From the NCBI RefSeq assembly GCF_004337985.1, contig NC_043741.1, positions 6,905,937 through 6,969,936 on the forward strand: 64,000 nucleotides of DNA. The letters are read 5' to 3'. The DNA comes from Pyricularia pennisetigena. Lineage: Eukaryota > Ascomycota > Sordariomycetes > Magnaporthales > Pyriculariaceae. A program made the translations under genes and the position numbers. Each line of letters opens with the position of its first letter. The first letter of the stretch is position 1. Below, piece after piece: positions 43,351-53,537 of this stretch. Under the pieces are notes generated by a model, which was given only the letters and a program-made list of their open reading frames with translations, was not told the DNA's origin and did not search any database.

Positions 43351-44709
43351 TTGCCAATACCCATCCCGAGGTCCGATGCCTTGAGGTCTCATCCAAATTG
43401 CAGATGCACCATGCTGGTTACTTGGCTCGCCACAGACGAAAGAGCCTCCAAATATGTTGCAGTCAAGGTCGGCACCACCGCTTCCAATGACAATGAAGTT
43501 GAAGTTGAAGTCTTGAAGAGATTATCAATTTCATCGCATCAGAGCAACGTACAAGGCAAAGATATGGTCCGTCAGATTTTCCATCACTTCGTCACCAAAG
43601 GGCCCTAACGGCAACCATTCATGCTCTGTTGCCGTGCCGGAAAGATGTAGTTTGGATGACTGTAGAAGTGCCAGTAACTATCGCGTCTCTGAGCTAAGTG
43701 CTGCCCGCTCCTTGGCCGCTCAGCTGGTCATTGCCGTGGCCTATATACATCACCAGGGCTATTGTCACGGAGGTAAGCCGTTCTTCTTTAGGTCAAGGAG
43801 ATTTTGTTAGGAGTTCATTTCACAGCTAACTCCAATTGCGGTCTAGACCTCCATGTGGGCAATATACTTTTTCGTCTTCCGGCCTCAATCGAATATGTAT
43901 CGGAAGGAAAACGCCACGGGCATTTTCATGGTCCCTGGACTCCCGAACCTGTCGTGCGAGTCGACAAGAAGCCGCTTGGCCCGGGTGTCCCCTCGCACGT
44001 CTACCGGCCCATCTGGCTTGGAATTCGCAGCGATGAACTTACACTTCCAGAGGCTCGGTTACGACTGGCGGATTTTGGAATCGCATTCAGGCCGGCAGAG
44101 GAAGCCAGGCTAAAACCGTTCGCCCCCCTCTACAGTAGATCACCAGAAGCCTTGTTCAACCAGCATAAGCCTTTCTCGTTTCCTTCAGATATCTGGAGTG
44201 TTGCACTTGCGCTCTGGGATATGATGGGCCAGAGTAGTCTAAATTCGGGCCTTCTGTTCGGCCACGACGAGATAGTCGCTGACTTGATGGATGTCCTTGG
44301 CCCTCTACCCACTGAATAGTGGGATAAATGGGAGGACCGATCAAGCTGGTACGAGGAAAACGGAGGCGAATCCAGAGGGAGCAGGGACGCGTCTTGGACA
44401 CTTGATCGGCGGCTACATCACAGCCAGAGGCCGCGGCATGCACCGGGTGCCGAAGGCACGAGTGACGATGAAACGGATGCATTCTGTAGTTTGATCCGGT
44501 CAATGCTTAATTTCAGGCCCGGGCACCGTCCACATGCCACGCAGGTCCTCGGGTTCAAGTGGATACAAGACTGGGCGTTGAATGACTACGAGAGGACGCT
44601 GAAGGAAGCAAGCCGGGTTAAGTGGCCACGAAAGCCTTGTGGCGCCCTCCTGATATCTGGGGTACTTTGGATAACTCTGATCGCTTATTTAGCATCAAAT
44701 CTTATGTAA
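43351..44709 (+). pseudogene. SRPK-like protein kinase relic
   Basis: Homologous in layout to fungal SRPK-type kinases. In order: SDALRSHPNC then WLATDERASKYVAVKVG (N-lobe Lys), KDMVRQIFHHFVTKGP, a frameshift around 43597-43608, then GPNGNHSCSVAVPERC, AARSLAAQLVIAVAYIHHQGYCHG, a good intron at 43773-43846 (GTAAGC, GCTAAC, TCTAG) rejoining HGDLHVGNI, then LPEARLRLADFGIAF (DFG kept), SFPSDIWSVALALWDMMGQ, a stop TAG at 44317-44319 exactly where the family has Trp, followed in the same frame by DKWEDRSSWYEE and on to FRPGHRPHATQVL and a natural stop at 44709. The glycine-rich loop is also missing, since the expected HKLGHGGYST block is shortened. Two clear lesions plus N-lobe loss make a functional kinase unlikely, although the frame is otherwise intact over more than 1 kb, so decay is recent or one lesion is a sequencing error. 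Confidence 0.8.
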
Positions 44710-45060
44710 AGGCATACATGTGATTGACCAGAAACCAAGACTCTTTACGAGATATAAACAAAAGGTGGTGACTGCTTGTTTATATATATCCCAATACTAC
44801 TAGTGTTGAATTGGGAGACCAAACACAGAATATTGGGTGTTAGGACAAGTGGCCATAGCTACCGAAACAAGAAGAGAAGTATCGACAATGCCTGCTTCCT
44901 CTTGACTACAGGCCCTGCACGCAACCTAATATTTATGGGGAAAAAAGTCGGTTAACCTGGCAGCTCGACAGGTGAAGACACGGCATTCCGTGCTGGCATA
45001 GAAACCCACTTCCCCCTCCCCATGACCCAGTAGATTCATCGGCAAAAGCCAAAAAAGGGC
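44710..45060. other. Convergent spacer, no gene
   Basis: Between the kinase relic and the 3' end of the Cys-rich secreted gene. Nothing recognised. Confidence 0.55.
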
Positions 45061-45684
45061 CTACTGGCAGATAAAATCCTCCCTGGGGTCCTCGTGGTTC
45101 ACAGCAAAGTAGGCATCCTCGATGCAGTGGTCCGGACGCTTGCAAAAGATGCCAAACGTGAAGGCGATCTGGTAGCCCATGGCGGGCCGGCCGGGGTCGA
45201 TCCGGCACTCCCAGTTGTTGATGTGCTCGCAGCAGCGCTTTTTGAGCTCGTCCTTGAGCCCCGGAAGGCATTTGGGATTCCAGTCGACGAGGCCGAAATT
45301 GTGAATGCCGTCGTTGAATCTGATTATATGGGCGTACCGATTTTCATATTGATATTAGCTTGATAAACAAAAAGAATAAAACAAACTTTTGAGCATTGAC
45401 ACGGGAATATGAACAGTACGGGGAAGACGAGATATATAGAGATCAAAAACATACGGGTATATGATGAGGTGCACCGAGTTGCGCCCAATGATCTCGCAGT
45501 GTCTGAAAACCTGTCGTTGCTCCAGCCGTGCCACTTCCGAAGTATTTGTGGCCAACATGGAGGCATTTTTATCAGACACGGAGGTGATGCTAGTGACTGC
45601 TATGGACGAGTCGGTAGGCGCAGCCCTGATCTTGGCGACAGCAACCATAAGGATGAGTACGAAGGCTTTTTTGAGCAAATGCAT
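45061..45684 (-). CDS. Small secreted cysteine-rich protein (162 residues)
   Basis: Exons 45684-45455 and 45319-45061. The 135-bp intron (C|GTATGT donor, GCTAAT branch, AATCAG acceptor) splits Pro77 and rejoins HLIIYP to FNDGIHNFGLVDW. The signal peptide is MHLLKKAFVLILMVAVAKIRA, followed by a Ser/Thr-rich possible propeptide ending ARLEQRQ. The mature part has eight cysteines (RHCE, PKCLPG, KRCCEH, WECRI, FCKRPDHC, FICQ), an even number suited to four disulfides, and ends two residues after the last. Codons and the spliced frame are consistent with a real gene. Function unknown; size, secretion and cysteine content fit an effector or antimicrobial-type protein, but that is inference. It lies next to a decayed kinase and gene-poor DNA. 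Confidence 0.72.
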
Positions 45685-45841
45685 CTTGGTTTGCGTGTTT
45701 GTGGTGGCAAATCAATAAAAAGGAGTGATGAGGAAGTCAAGTGTTGGTCTTCACAGGTAAACACGACTTTCGTTCTTGAATATCCGGGGATGGCATAGGT
45801 TTGGGAAAATTGGAAGCAGATGGATTATGTATTTGATCAGA

Positions 45842-46294
45842 CTATGATTTATACAAAGTATGTTGTTGAATCTCATGCAGGGCATTTTTTAGACTCTGGA
45901 TTAGCCTTTGTGATTCTTCTTTTCCTCGCCTCTGCCATGTGCTTTGAGAATTGTCTTGAGTAAGCCAAATATTTGAAGAGGTAGCCACCGTGTTAAAGCT
46001 TGCCAGAAACTCAGCAAGACAACTGTTCATTGTGACAGCATCGTAAATAACTTGCAGGCTAATAGGGAACGAATTGTTCCACGTCTTCCACATGACTTTG
46101 GTGCTTGAACTAGGGTGGCTGCTGTCATTGAGTGGGTATTCAGCATGAAGATTCTTAAGCCCTACTCGATGTGAATCCATCCTGCCTAAACCTAAGCTGG
46201 CGCTTCTCATTTCCCTCCTAGACACCATCCCCTTCTGACTACTTAGCCTGGGTAACCAAGGTAGCTTTATGCATGTATGTGCAGAAAGCAGCAT
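45842..46294 (-). CDS. Doubtful ORF, 150 residues
   Basis: An uninterrupted frame with an ATG start and soluble, moderately charged composition (for example QRRGKEESQRLIQSLKNALHEIQQ, helix-like near the C-terminus). No signal peptide, membrane segment or recognised domain. Could be the remnant of a larger gene whose upstream exons are lost, or chance. Kept only because its C-terminal half looks helical and protein-like. Confidence 0.22.
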   Translation of the reverse strand: MLLSAHTCIKLPWLPRLSSQKGMVSRREMRSASLGLGRMDSHRVGLKNLHAEYPLNDSSHPSSSTKVMWKTWNNSFPISLQVIYDAVTMNSCLAEFLASFNTVATSSNIWLTQDNSQSTWQRRGKEESQRLIQSLKNALHEIQQHTLYKS

Positions 46295-48585
46295 ATATGC
46301 CTACATCAGTCTAGCCACTCTGCATCTACTGTCAAAACTTTGACCAGCTAGGTTCTCCCTTTCACGAACTACTTGTTAAACAAATCCAAACACCCCTTTC
46401 AGCCTCTCAGAACTACTATTTGACAAGCAGACCCCATAGCCAATCACCATGCAATACGCACCAATATAGCCTTACCAATAGCCACTTTCCCTTGTTTGAT
46501 ACCATGATTGCGGTTCTTGTCGATACGATTTCAGAGCATCGGCACTCTCCATCGCTATACTGACTGCCCATCTGACACATTGCTCAAGGGTCCATCAGGT
46601 CACAGAGGCGAGCAAACATGTGCTGCAATACGTGGCCACCAGACGCTACCCACTCGACATGCATTCCCCATGCAGCCGTCCCAATTCGTCCTGGCTCCCC
46701 AACCAAGGAGGTCTCGCTACCAGGTTTTCTTTTCTGGAATTTTCCGCACACCCGGTAAGCCCTATAAATGTTGCAAAGAGGAAGATGGTAGCCTTGCAGA
46801 CCAATATGAACAAGAAATCCCAACACCTGGCTGGCTTCCTGCGCCAGCCAAGAAGAAAAGCAATAAGTAAAAATGAATAAATAAACAAAATTATCAGCAG
46901 TTTGGGTTTCCTCGCCAGACGCCCGTTGTTCTCTTGTCTTTCTGCTGCGCGCAGGAAAAATAATAAAAGAATACAAACAAACATCCTGCTCCTTCCATTA
47001 AGTATCAGTCTGCTCAAAACAAGATTCGCAAGTCAAGTCCTCCAATGAGCAGGAGGAAGCGGGCCGTACCATAATTTCCCGATCCGTCCCGGTCGCTGAA
47101 TAGCCTTCCATCGGGCTTATGTTCTACGGAAGCCGATCAAGGGCCCACGGGTATGTTCAAGCTTGACTATCTGGAGGTTAGGGTGTTCCGAGATTGTGAT
47201 AGTCTGTCGAGCGAATCAACTATTTCTCGCCCTTCGAGATAATTGAGGAAAACCCTGGGCAAACTCGTTTTATTCTCCGCAGAAAGAGCAAACACTGTTA
47301 TTTTTTTTCCGCGGCTGCCTGCATAGCTAGTACTACACTACATTACACACCCTCATGCCGACGGTTGCATCCGGTAACGGTCCGACAGGTCCGCCATCCA
47401 CGACCCCGTACATCTCTTTCTTGTTTCGAAGAGACAGACCGTCGATGGGTTCTAACGGTCCCAGTTCTGACCCAAACCGCCTGCATAGGACGGCGGAAAG
47501 CTCTCGAGACATGCGTGTTAGGCTAAATAAGAGCCAACTGGGCCTTGGTTTTCCTCCCATGACGTCCAAGCCAAGAATTCGTTCTGGATCTGACACCTAA
47601 AACAAAGACGACTTTGGTGGCAGTGCTATGCTTGTGTAGTATCAGCAAGACGCTATGGCCGTATCAGCCCACGAGAAGAAATACCACAATCTAAAAGACT
47701 ATATGTGCGCTACTATGCAGCAGTCTAGGTTCGTTTTTCATTCTTTACCGACACCGTCCACTCCAAGCCTCATCAACCGCATTGGTGAGAAGGTCTATAA
47801 GACAATAATGAAACTCGGCCTTGAATCACTGGATATTGCTCTCAGTCTCGACAATCTTCCACAGACGCAAAGTAGGGGCTTCATGTACTTCTTTGTGACC
47901 TGTCAATTCAGGTCCCCTTGGAGCATATGCTCCGACTCCCATCAACATGGCCTTTCCTCCAGCCCGCCCAATACTTTGCTGTGTCGAGTGGGGCTGCAGC
48001 CGATGTCGAGTTCTGATTTCTTTGGGTTTCATTGCATTGCATGAATATGATGTTTGCTGTTGTTTTACTCGCCTCTCAGCGAGAATTGGCAAGGGGAACT
48101 CGACCCTGTGTGGCCAGTCGTCGTTATTTATCCCTTCGTACTGCATGTCGTGATTGTAAACCACGTCGGGAAGGATACGTTGGACATATGCTTCATTTTG
48201 ATGAATGCATGGAGCTTGTGGCATCAGGAGCAATTAGTCGACCACAGGGACTGTCCTGGAGGCGCAAATCGTCCTGGTGCTATAGCCCAGGGATGACTAT
48301 ATAAGTTCAGAGGTCGCTGCTATGACCAGGCTCTAGTTTTACTATTGAGCAACTAGCCCTGAAGTTCCCTCGAGATTCTTACTCTTTGACAATATAGCTT
48401 GTTCATCCGATATTTCATCAAGCCGACCATCAACACAAGCCAAGCCAACGCCGCCTTGATCCCTATTGTATATCGGCAAACTCAGTAAGTATCTATAAGC
48501 CGTTATGATCTTCTATATTCCCCTGGTCTAAGCAGGGTGACTGAAACTCCCAACAATCCTCAGAACTCTATACCACCACAAAAAA
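46295..48585. other. Intergenic and spliced leader of the next gene
   Basis: No convincing coding region; short frames (46508-46870, 47655-48044) have no domain. At the 3' end an intron lies in the leader of the gene at 48586: donor CA|GTAAGTATC at 48485, branch-like GTGACTGA, acceptor CTCAG at 48563 (79 bp), 22 bp before the start codon. Confidence 0.5.
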
Positions 48586-48852
48586 ATGTGCGACTTTGAG
48601 GAGTTCCTCTTCACTTGCGGCTGCTCCGAGCAGCGGCTCCAGTCCTACTGCCACGTCGCCCGCAACAACCCCCAGCACCGCTGCCACAGCGTCCGCAAGT
48701 TGCGCAACGTCTGGGACCAGAACGTCGAATGTGAGCAGCACATGAGGGAACGATACAATCAGTGGAGATGGGCCCAGCAGCAGCAGCTTCACCAGCAGCA
48801 ACAGCAACAGCAGCAGCAGCAACAACAGCGCCGTTCAAAGGGACACAACTGA
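48586..48852 (+). CDS. Small Cys-rich cytosolic protein with poly-Q tail (88 residues)
   Basis: The ATG at 48586 follows an A-run and a probable leader intron (48485-48563). The N-terminal half has closely spaced cysteines and histidines: MC, FTCGCSEQRLQSYCHVAR, HRCHSV, VECEQH. This layout (CxC, then YCH...RC) could bind a metal and resembles a widespread class of short fungal proteins of unknown function that begin MC(D/E). Then comes WRWAQQQQLH followed by an almost pure Gln tract of 12 residues and a short basic end (RRSKGHN). No signal peptide. The poly-Q part is encoded by mixed CAG/CAA. Function unknown. Confidence 0.68.
   Translation: MCDFEEFLFTCGCSEQRLQSYCHVARNNPQHRCHSVRKLRNVWDQNVECEQHMRERYNQWRWAQQQQLHQQQQQQQQQQQQRRSKGHN
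48775..48829 (+). repeat. CAG/CAA repeat encoding poly-Q
   Basis: Interrupted trinucleotide repeat in frame in the 88-residue Cys-rich gene; mixed codons suggest selection for Gln or an older expansion. Confidence 0.9.
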
Positions 48853-50278
48853 AAGGCCGGCAAGAGTTTTTATTTTCCACCCTCTGGGATTATTCTTTTT
48901 CCTCTTACTTCTTCTGTCATCTCGTCTTCTTCACATTCCCCAACAGTTTTCCTTTTATTTTCTTTTTCTTCTTCTTTACCATTTCCAATTGTCTGTTGGG
49001 GTTGAGGTCACATATCTGACTTTATGATTAATGAAATGAGAAAACACAACGGATAAAAAAAAAGCATGTGCAACGGTCACGCCTTTTCGGGTAGTACATT
49101 GCTTCGCTTGACTTGTTTGGGGGGTTTGGGATGGTAGCGGCTCTGCGTGGGAACCTGTCAACTCTGCTCATTAGCTACAAGTGATATGTGGACAAAGCTT
49201 GTACGTATCCAACTATTTCTCCGAGTTCCAGTGATTATCGAGGTACATTGAACCTCGATCCTCGATATATCTCACTTCTCCCAGTTTCACGTAGCAGGTC
49301 AAGCCAACGCTTTTTTTCTTTTTCTTTTTTTGCGCACGAGCCGGAATTTTTCCTGTCAAGTGCCCAGGTCAATAAGACAGTCACAAAATAGCTCAACACA
49401 CTTCGAGATGCAGACTTTCTCGCTAATCGGGATTGCATGCAGCCAGCCAGACCGAGCTCGAAATATTTCCGCGGTCGCCCAGCCTAGAAAATTAAAGGAA
49501 AGAAATCGTCACCCCGCGAGATTTGGATCTTTGTGCGAGGAGTAGCCCACACCGAGATGTCTCCCCCTCCCCCCCTTTCCATGTAGCCCGACGTCTGGAT
49601 CTTCCTCGTTTTTTCGCTGACAGCGGGAAACTGCATCATGTGCGAAAGCCAACAGATCACACCGAGCCACCCTCCATGACTTCGGGGAAGACTGCAGTGC
49701 GATCTTGATTCGCTACATCTGAATAAAAAAAAATAAGAATAAAGAATAAAAAACTAGATAGGCGGGCCCAGAACCGCCCAGAGAGCTCCGTTTGCGCCCC
49801 CCTCCTGGTGCGGTGCATCTGGGCAGTTACTTCGTTGATGCGGACTTCCGCGGGAGGTCGATAGCAATGCATTTTCTTGCGTGAGCGTCGATCTTGGTTG
49901 GTATTCGAGACGTAGCTGCGTACTTAATGTGATACATCTGCAACTGTTCTCGTCGGCGAACGGCAACCCCTTTGTTCTGGGTGGAGCGCCACCATGTCTT
50001 CACACTTATCATGGAAAAACTCCTTTAGGTGTGCAGTCTGCCGCGGTCAATCATCTGTCTGCGTCATGACAAATCGAAATCTTCTCAGGAACTGTCATTT
50101 ATGGACTACTGCAAGCCCCGTATGATACACTGCAATGCAATATCATTCTTGGGGATAGAGGGTAAAGCTCGCTGGCTCAAAGCGCAAGTGGCAGAATGGC
50201 AAGATCGCATAAGGCACCAGAATATAGTTTCAACAAATCCAATGCAACAGCCGCTATTCAGGCGCTTGTATTTAACGA
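48853..50278. other. Intergenic, no gene
   Basis: T-rich 3' flank of the small Cys-rich gene, then sequence without coding character up to the MAPR gene's 3' end. Confidence 0.55.
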
Positions 50279-51348
50279 CTATTCCATATTATCAGCGCCT
50301 TCGAGAACGCCAACGACGTTGTACCTCTTGCTGAAGAAGGTGATCCAGTCGTTCAGCACGCCCTGTTCCTTCTCATCCAGGGTCTTCCAGTCAGGGCTGA
50401 CATCCTCGGCCTTGGTCGACGTCTTTCCTAGGGCGCGGGATGCGTCATGTCCAGCGAAAACTGAGGTTTGTTTAAAAGCTCACATTAGTACGCCGACCAG
50501 TATAGCAAGCATCACAATCAAATTTAGATGAGGATTCAGGCAAAGCAATTAACCGACATCCAGCCGTATCACAGACGAGGGGTAGAAGCAGGAATGCTAC
50601 CATCTCATATCCAGGGGGCAAAGAAAACGTGGCGATCGGAGAGGAACACAAAAGCACTCACCGTGGTATGAGCCTCCGGGCTGGTACGCCTTGTTACCTG
50701 TCACGTCGTATACCAGTCCCTGGTAGGAAAAAAAAAGGATCTCAATGTCAGCTCTTTGCTTGGTGCGTGATACGTTGAACCTGTTTCTGGTATATGAAGA
50801 GCAAGTTGCATGCCAGGGACTTACCTTGATTGCAACGTAGCACTTTCCACCATTCTCACCTGCGGTGGGTCAGCAAGGATTTTTATACTATAGTAGCTCG
50901 GAGAAACGATTTATGATGGCAGGTGTCAAACTGAGTCGCAAAAAATTCGATCAAATGCAAGGCGGGAATGTTGTGTCATGTGCGTCGTGTGCATCGTGAG
51001 ACTGTATCACGCGCGTTGACGAGAGGTAAAATAACAGACTGGACACAATGACGATAACTATTTCTGACTGTAAAGTTCAAGGGAGTAAGAAAGTAGGTGG
51101 GTTGGGTCTATAGGTGTCAAGGGAGATATGGCCAGCCGCGACAGGACATGTAGTATGCAGAGATAGAAGAGTAGCCCCGAACGTAGTGTGGTGAAGAACA
51201 AGGCGGCAAGGGTACTCAAATGAAGCCAGCAAAGATAAGAAAAATCGTATATACCAGTCGCCGTCTCAAGTTCTGCACGAGAGATCGTGACATCCAGCTT
51301 GGGAGGGTCCAGGTTGACTGGTGTCTTGGGTTCGAACCTGCCCGCCAT
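50279..51348 (-). CDS. Stand-alone cytochrome b5-like heme/steroid-binding (MAPR-type) protein
   Basis: Four exons: 51348-51255, 50859-50825 (35 nt), 50719-50662 (58 nt), 50460-50279; introns of 395, 105 and 201 bp, all GT-AG and phase-consistent; 122 residues. The spliced product reads continuously through a MAPR domain: DVTISRAELETATGENGGKC, YVAIKG, LVYDVTGNKAYQPGGSYH, VFAGHDASRALGKTSTK, DWKTLDEKEQGVLNDWITFF and KRYNVVGVL. This pattern (YVAIKGxVYDVT, AGxDASRAL) marks the cytochrome b5-like heme-binding family of Dap1/PGRMC and related short proteins. There is no membrane segment, unlike Dap1/PGRMC1, so it should be soluble. Likely role in heme handling or P450/sterol support is inference. 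It is divergent from the Mgr3-like gene, starts 456 bp apart. Confidence 0.9.
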
Positions 51349-51804
51349 AGTTGGTGATGGTCTCCAGATGTTTCCTGAATAAACTTTGATGACCTAGCAA
51401 GGGAAAACCGTATATATTTGCCAATAGTCTGTGGCTCAATGCTGGTTTATGGTCTTCTAAGGTCGAAAGACAAGAAAGTAGTAGACTCGAAACCGTGGGT
51501 TCCGGTAGCACGTGAAGCATCATGCTTCCGAGAGGGAGGGGTCCATCCCTTGGAGTATGAAGCTCGGTAACAGTTAAAAGAAGCTTGGGCCATGTGTGCC
51601 CCGCTGTCGTCACTTAGCCTCGAATTGATTGGACCGATTGAGTACAAGGATACGGGTGGTGGATCTGCTTGTCATTGACGAAAGAAAGTTCGCCGCCGCG
51701 TCAGAATTTCACAGGTCTGGACGCGCCGAGCCAATCCGTAGCAACCTCAACCCGGCGACAACCTCTCGAGACTCAGAGCATCGGATATACTCGAGGATCC
51801 AACA
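51349..51804. promoter_or_regulatory. Probable shared promoter of MAPR and Mgr3-like genes
   Basis: Only 456 bp separate two divergent start codons, so both promoters and leaders must lie here. No TATA box stands out. The call is positional only. Confidence 0.45.
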
Positions 51805-53537
51805 ATGTCTGCTCCAATACGTGCGATACAGCTCCAAAAGGCCGCTGTCCGACTTCTGCCAAGGCAAACCCACACCACCAATCTGCTTTTACGTACCAAC
51901 GCCAGTCGGCACATTGTCCAGAAGCTCGGTGGCTTTCAACTACAACAGCAATTGCGGCTCAAATCAACGTTTGATCCCAAATCATTCGAACCAGGCCAAC
52001 AGAAACCCGAAGATGGAGAGGAAAAGAAGATTCCTAAACCAACCGTTGGCCAAATATTCTCGCAGGCCTTCAACGGTGCAATCCAGATGCTGGGTGGCGT
52101 TTTTCGCAGCGAGAACCTGAAGAAGGCTTGGCAGACACATCCGGGCGAGTTCAGTCTAGCGGTTATAATGTTAGTATTCTCATGACGCCGGAAATGAAAG
52201 AACTACTCTGACATCTGCGCACGATTCAATATGGTAGGCTTACTGGCGTTGCTGGTGTCGTTGGATACACCGTCTGGCTCTACTTCAACTACTTCTACGC
52301 TGAACAATTCACTCGGTATCCCGACGAAGTGGCCTTTTCCCTACGCAAGGCTCTCTACTACGGTGATTATGTCAAGGATCCGAAGCTAGCTCTTAAGTAC
52401 TACCAGAAAGCAATCGAGCAATGCTTTGAGCACAGGTTGGACTTCTTCTCGGACGAGTTCGTTGGAGTCAGGGTCCGGCTGGCCCAATGGCTTGAAGAGA
52501 CAGGCGCATATGATCAGGCTATCCATGCGCTGGAGGTCATCCTCAATGACCATAAGCGCTGGGTTGACATGATGGAACAGCAGATCAAAGAGGGCAAGAA
52601 CCCGGATCAGCTGCTGACCGCCACTACTGCGACAGTAATCCCAGCCAAGGACGCTGAGAAACAGCAGAGCGAGCAAGGCGCGGAAGCAGCAGCGCAGACC
52701 ACTACGACTTCGGCAGTTGCTGGCACTGCTACGGATACGAAAACCGCCCAAGGAGCTCCCAGTACTGCCATCGACGATGCAACTGCTAACGGACAACCTG
52801 AGGCTCCTCGGGAGACTATTTGGGGAAAGAGGAATCGGATTATTCGCAGATCCATCGGTATTGCTGTCAAGCTCGGCCAACTCTACTCAGACGAACACGT
52901 TCTGAAGCAGGATCTTGCTCACGAGCGCCTCACATGGGCAGTGGAGACACTGTTGAGAGAGATGCAGCGACGTTCCACTGAAGGCACAAAGCCTGGCGAG
53001 TATGATTTCCTCAGCGATGAGGAGGTGGGTGGCGTTTTTGAACAGCTAGGCCAAAGCTTTTTGGCCAAGGACAAAGCTCATTTGGCGGTGCCCTTGTTCT
53101 TCCAAGCCCTCAACCTTTGCAAGGTACCCTGTCATACTGCCACATTGATGAACAACCTGGCTACAGCATTTGCTCAGCACCCCATCACTGGCGACAACAT
53201 CCCGCAGGACTTGGTCAAGTTCCCCAACAAGTCGTCCCCAGAGTGGTGGGCGGCCACTAAAGCTACCTACCTCGAGTTTGCCAAGAACTGGGCCAACAAC
53301 GCCGTCGGGCTCGCTTCTGGCACCAAGGGAGAAGACGTGCGAACTCCAGAATGCGACCAGGCATGTGCAGTTGCACTTTGTAACTTGGGTGAAATCGCAA
53401 GCTTAAGTGGGAATCCGGAGGAGGCCCGCAAACGCTTCAACCAGTGCATCGCCATGAGCAACAAGCTTGACTTCTCTGAGGGCGTGAAGCAAGCTAGGGC
53501 AGGACTCAAGGAACTCACCGCAGGCGAGAAGAAATGA
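51805..53537 (+). CDS. Mitochondrial inner-membrane TPR protein, Mgr3-like
   Basis: Exons 51805-52169 and 52238-53537; the 68-bp intron (AT|GTTAGT donor, CTGAC branch, GGTAG acceptor) splits Met122; 554 residues. The N-terminus is basic, acidic-free and Arg-rich for about 55 residues (mitochondrial targeting), then a membrane helix is rebuilt across the splice (FSLAVIMLTGVAGVVGYTVWLYF). TPR-like helices follow: KDPKLALKYYQKAIEQC, VRLAQWLEETGAYDQAIHALEVIL, and near the end ALCNLGEIASLSGNPEEARKRFNQCI. A low-complexity Ala/Thr/Gln linker lies near residues 255-300. The layout matches Mgr3, the adaptor that feeds substrates to the i-AAA protease Yme1; orthology is inferred from layout only. Confidence 0.8.

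Noticed and set aside
51330..51345. GGTTCGAACCTG as a tRNA B-box
   Set aside because: It lies in the first coding exon of the MAPR gene and no cloverleaf can be folded around it.
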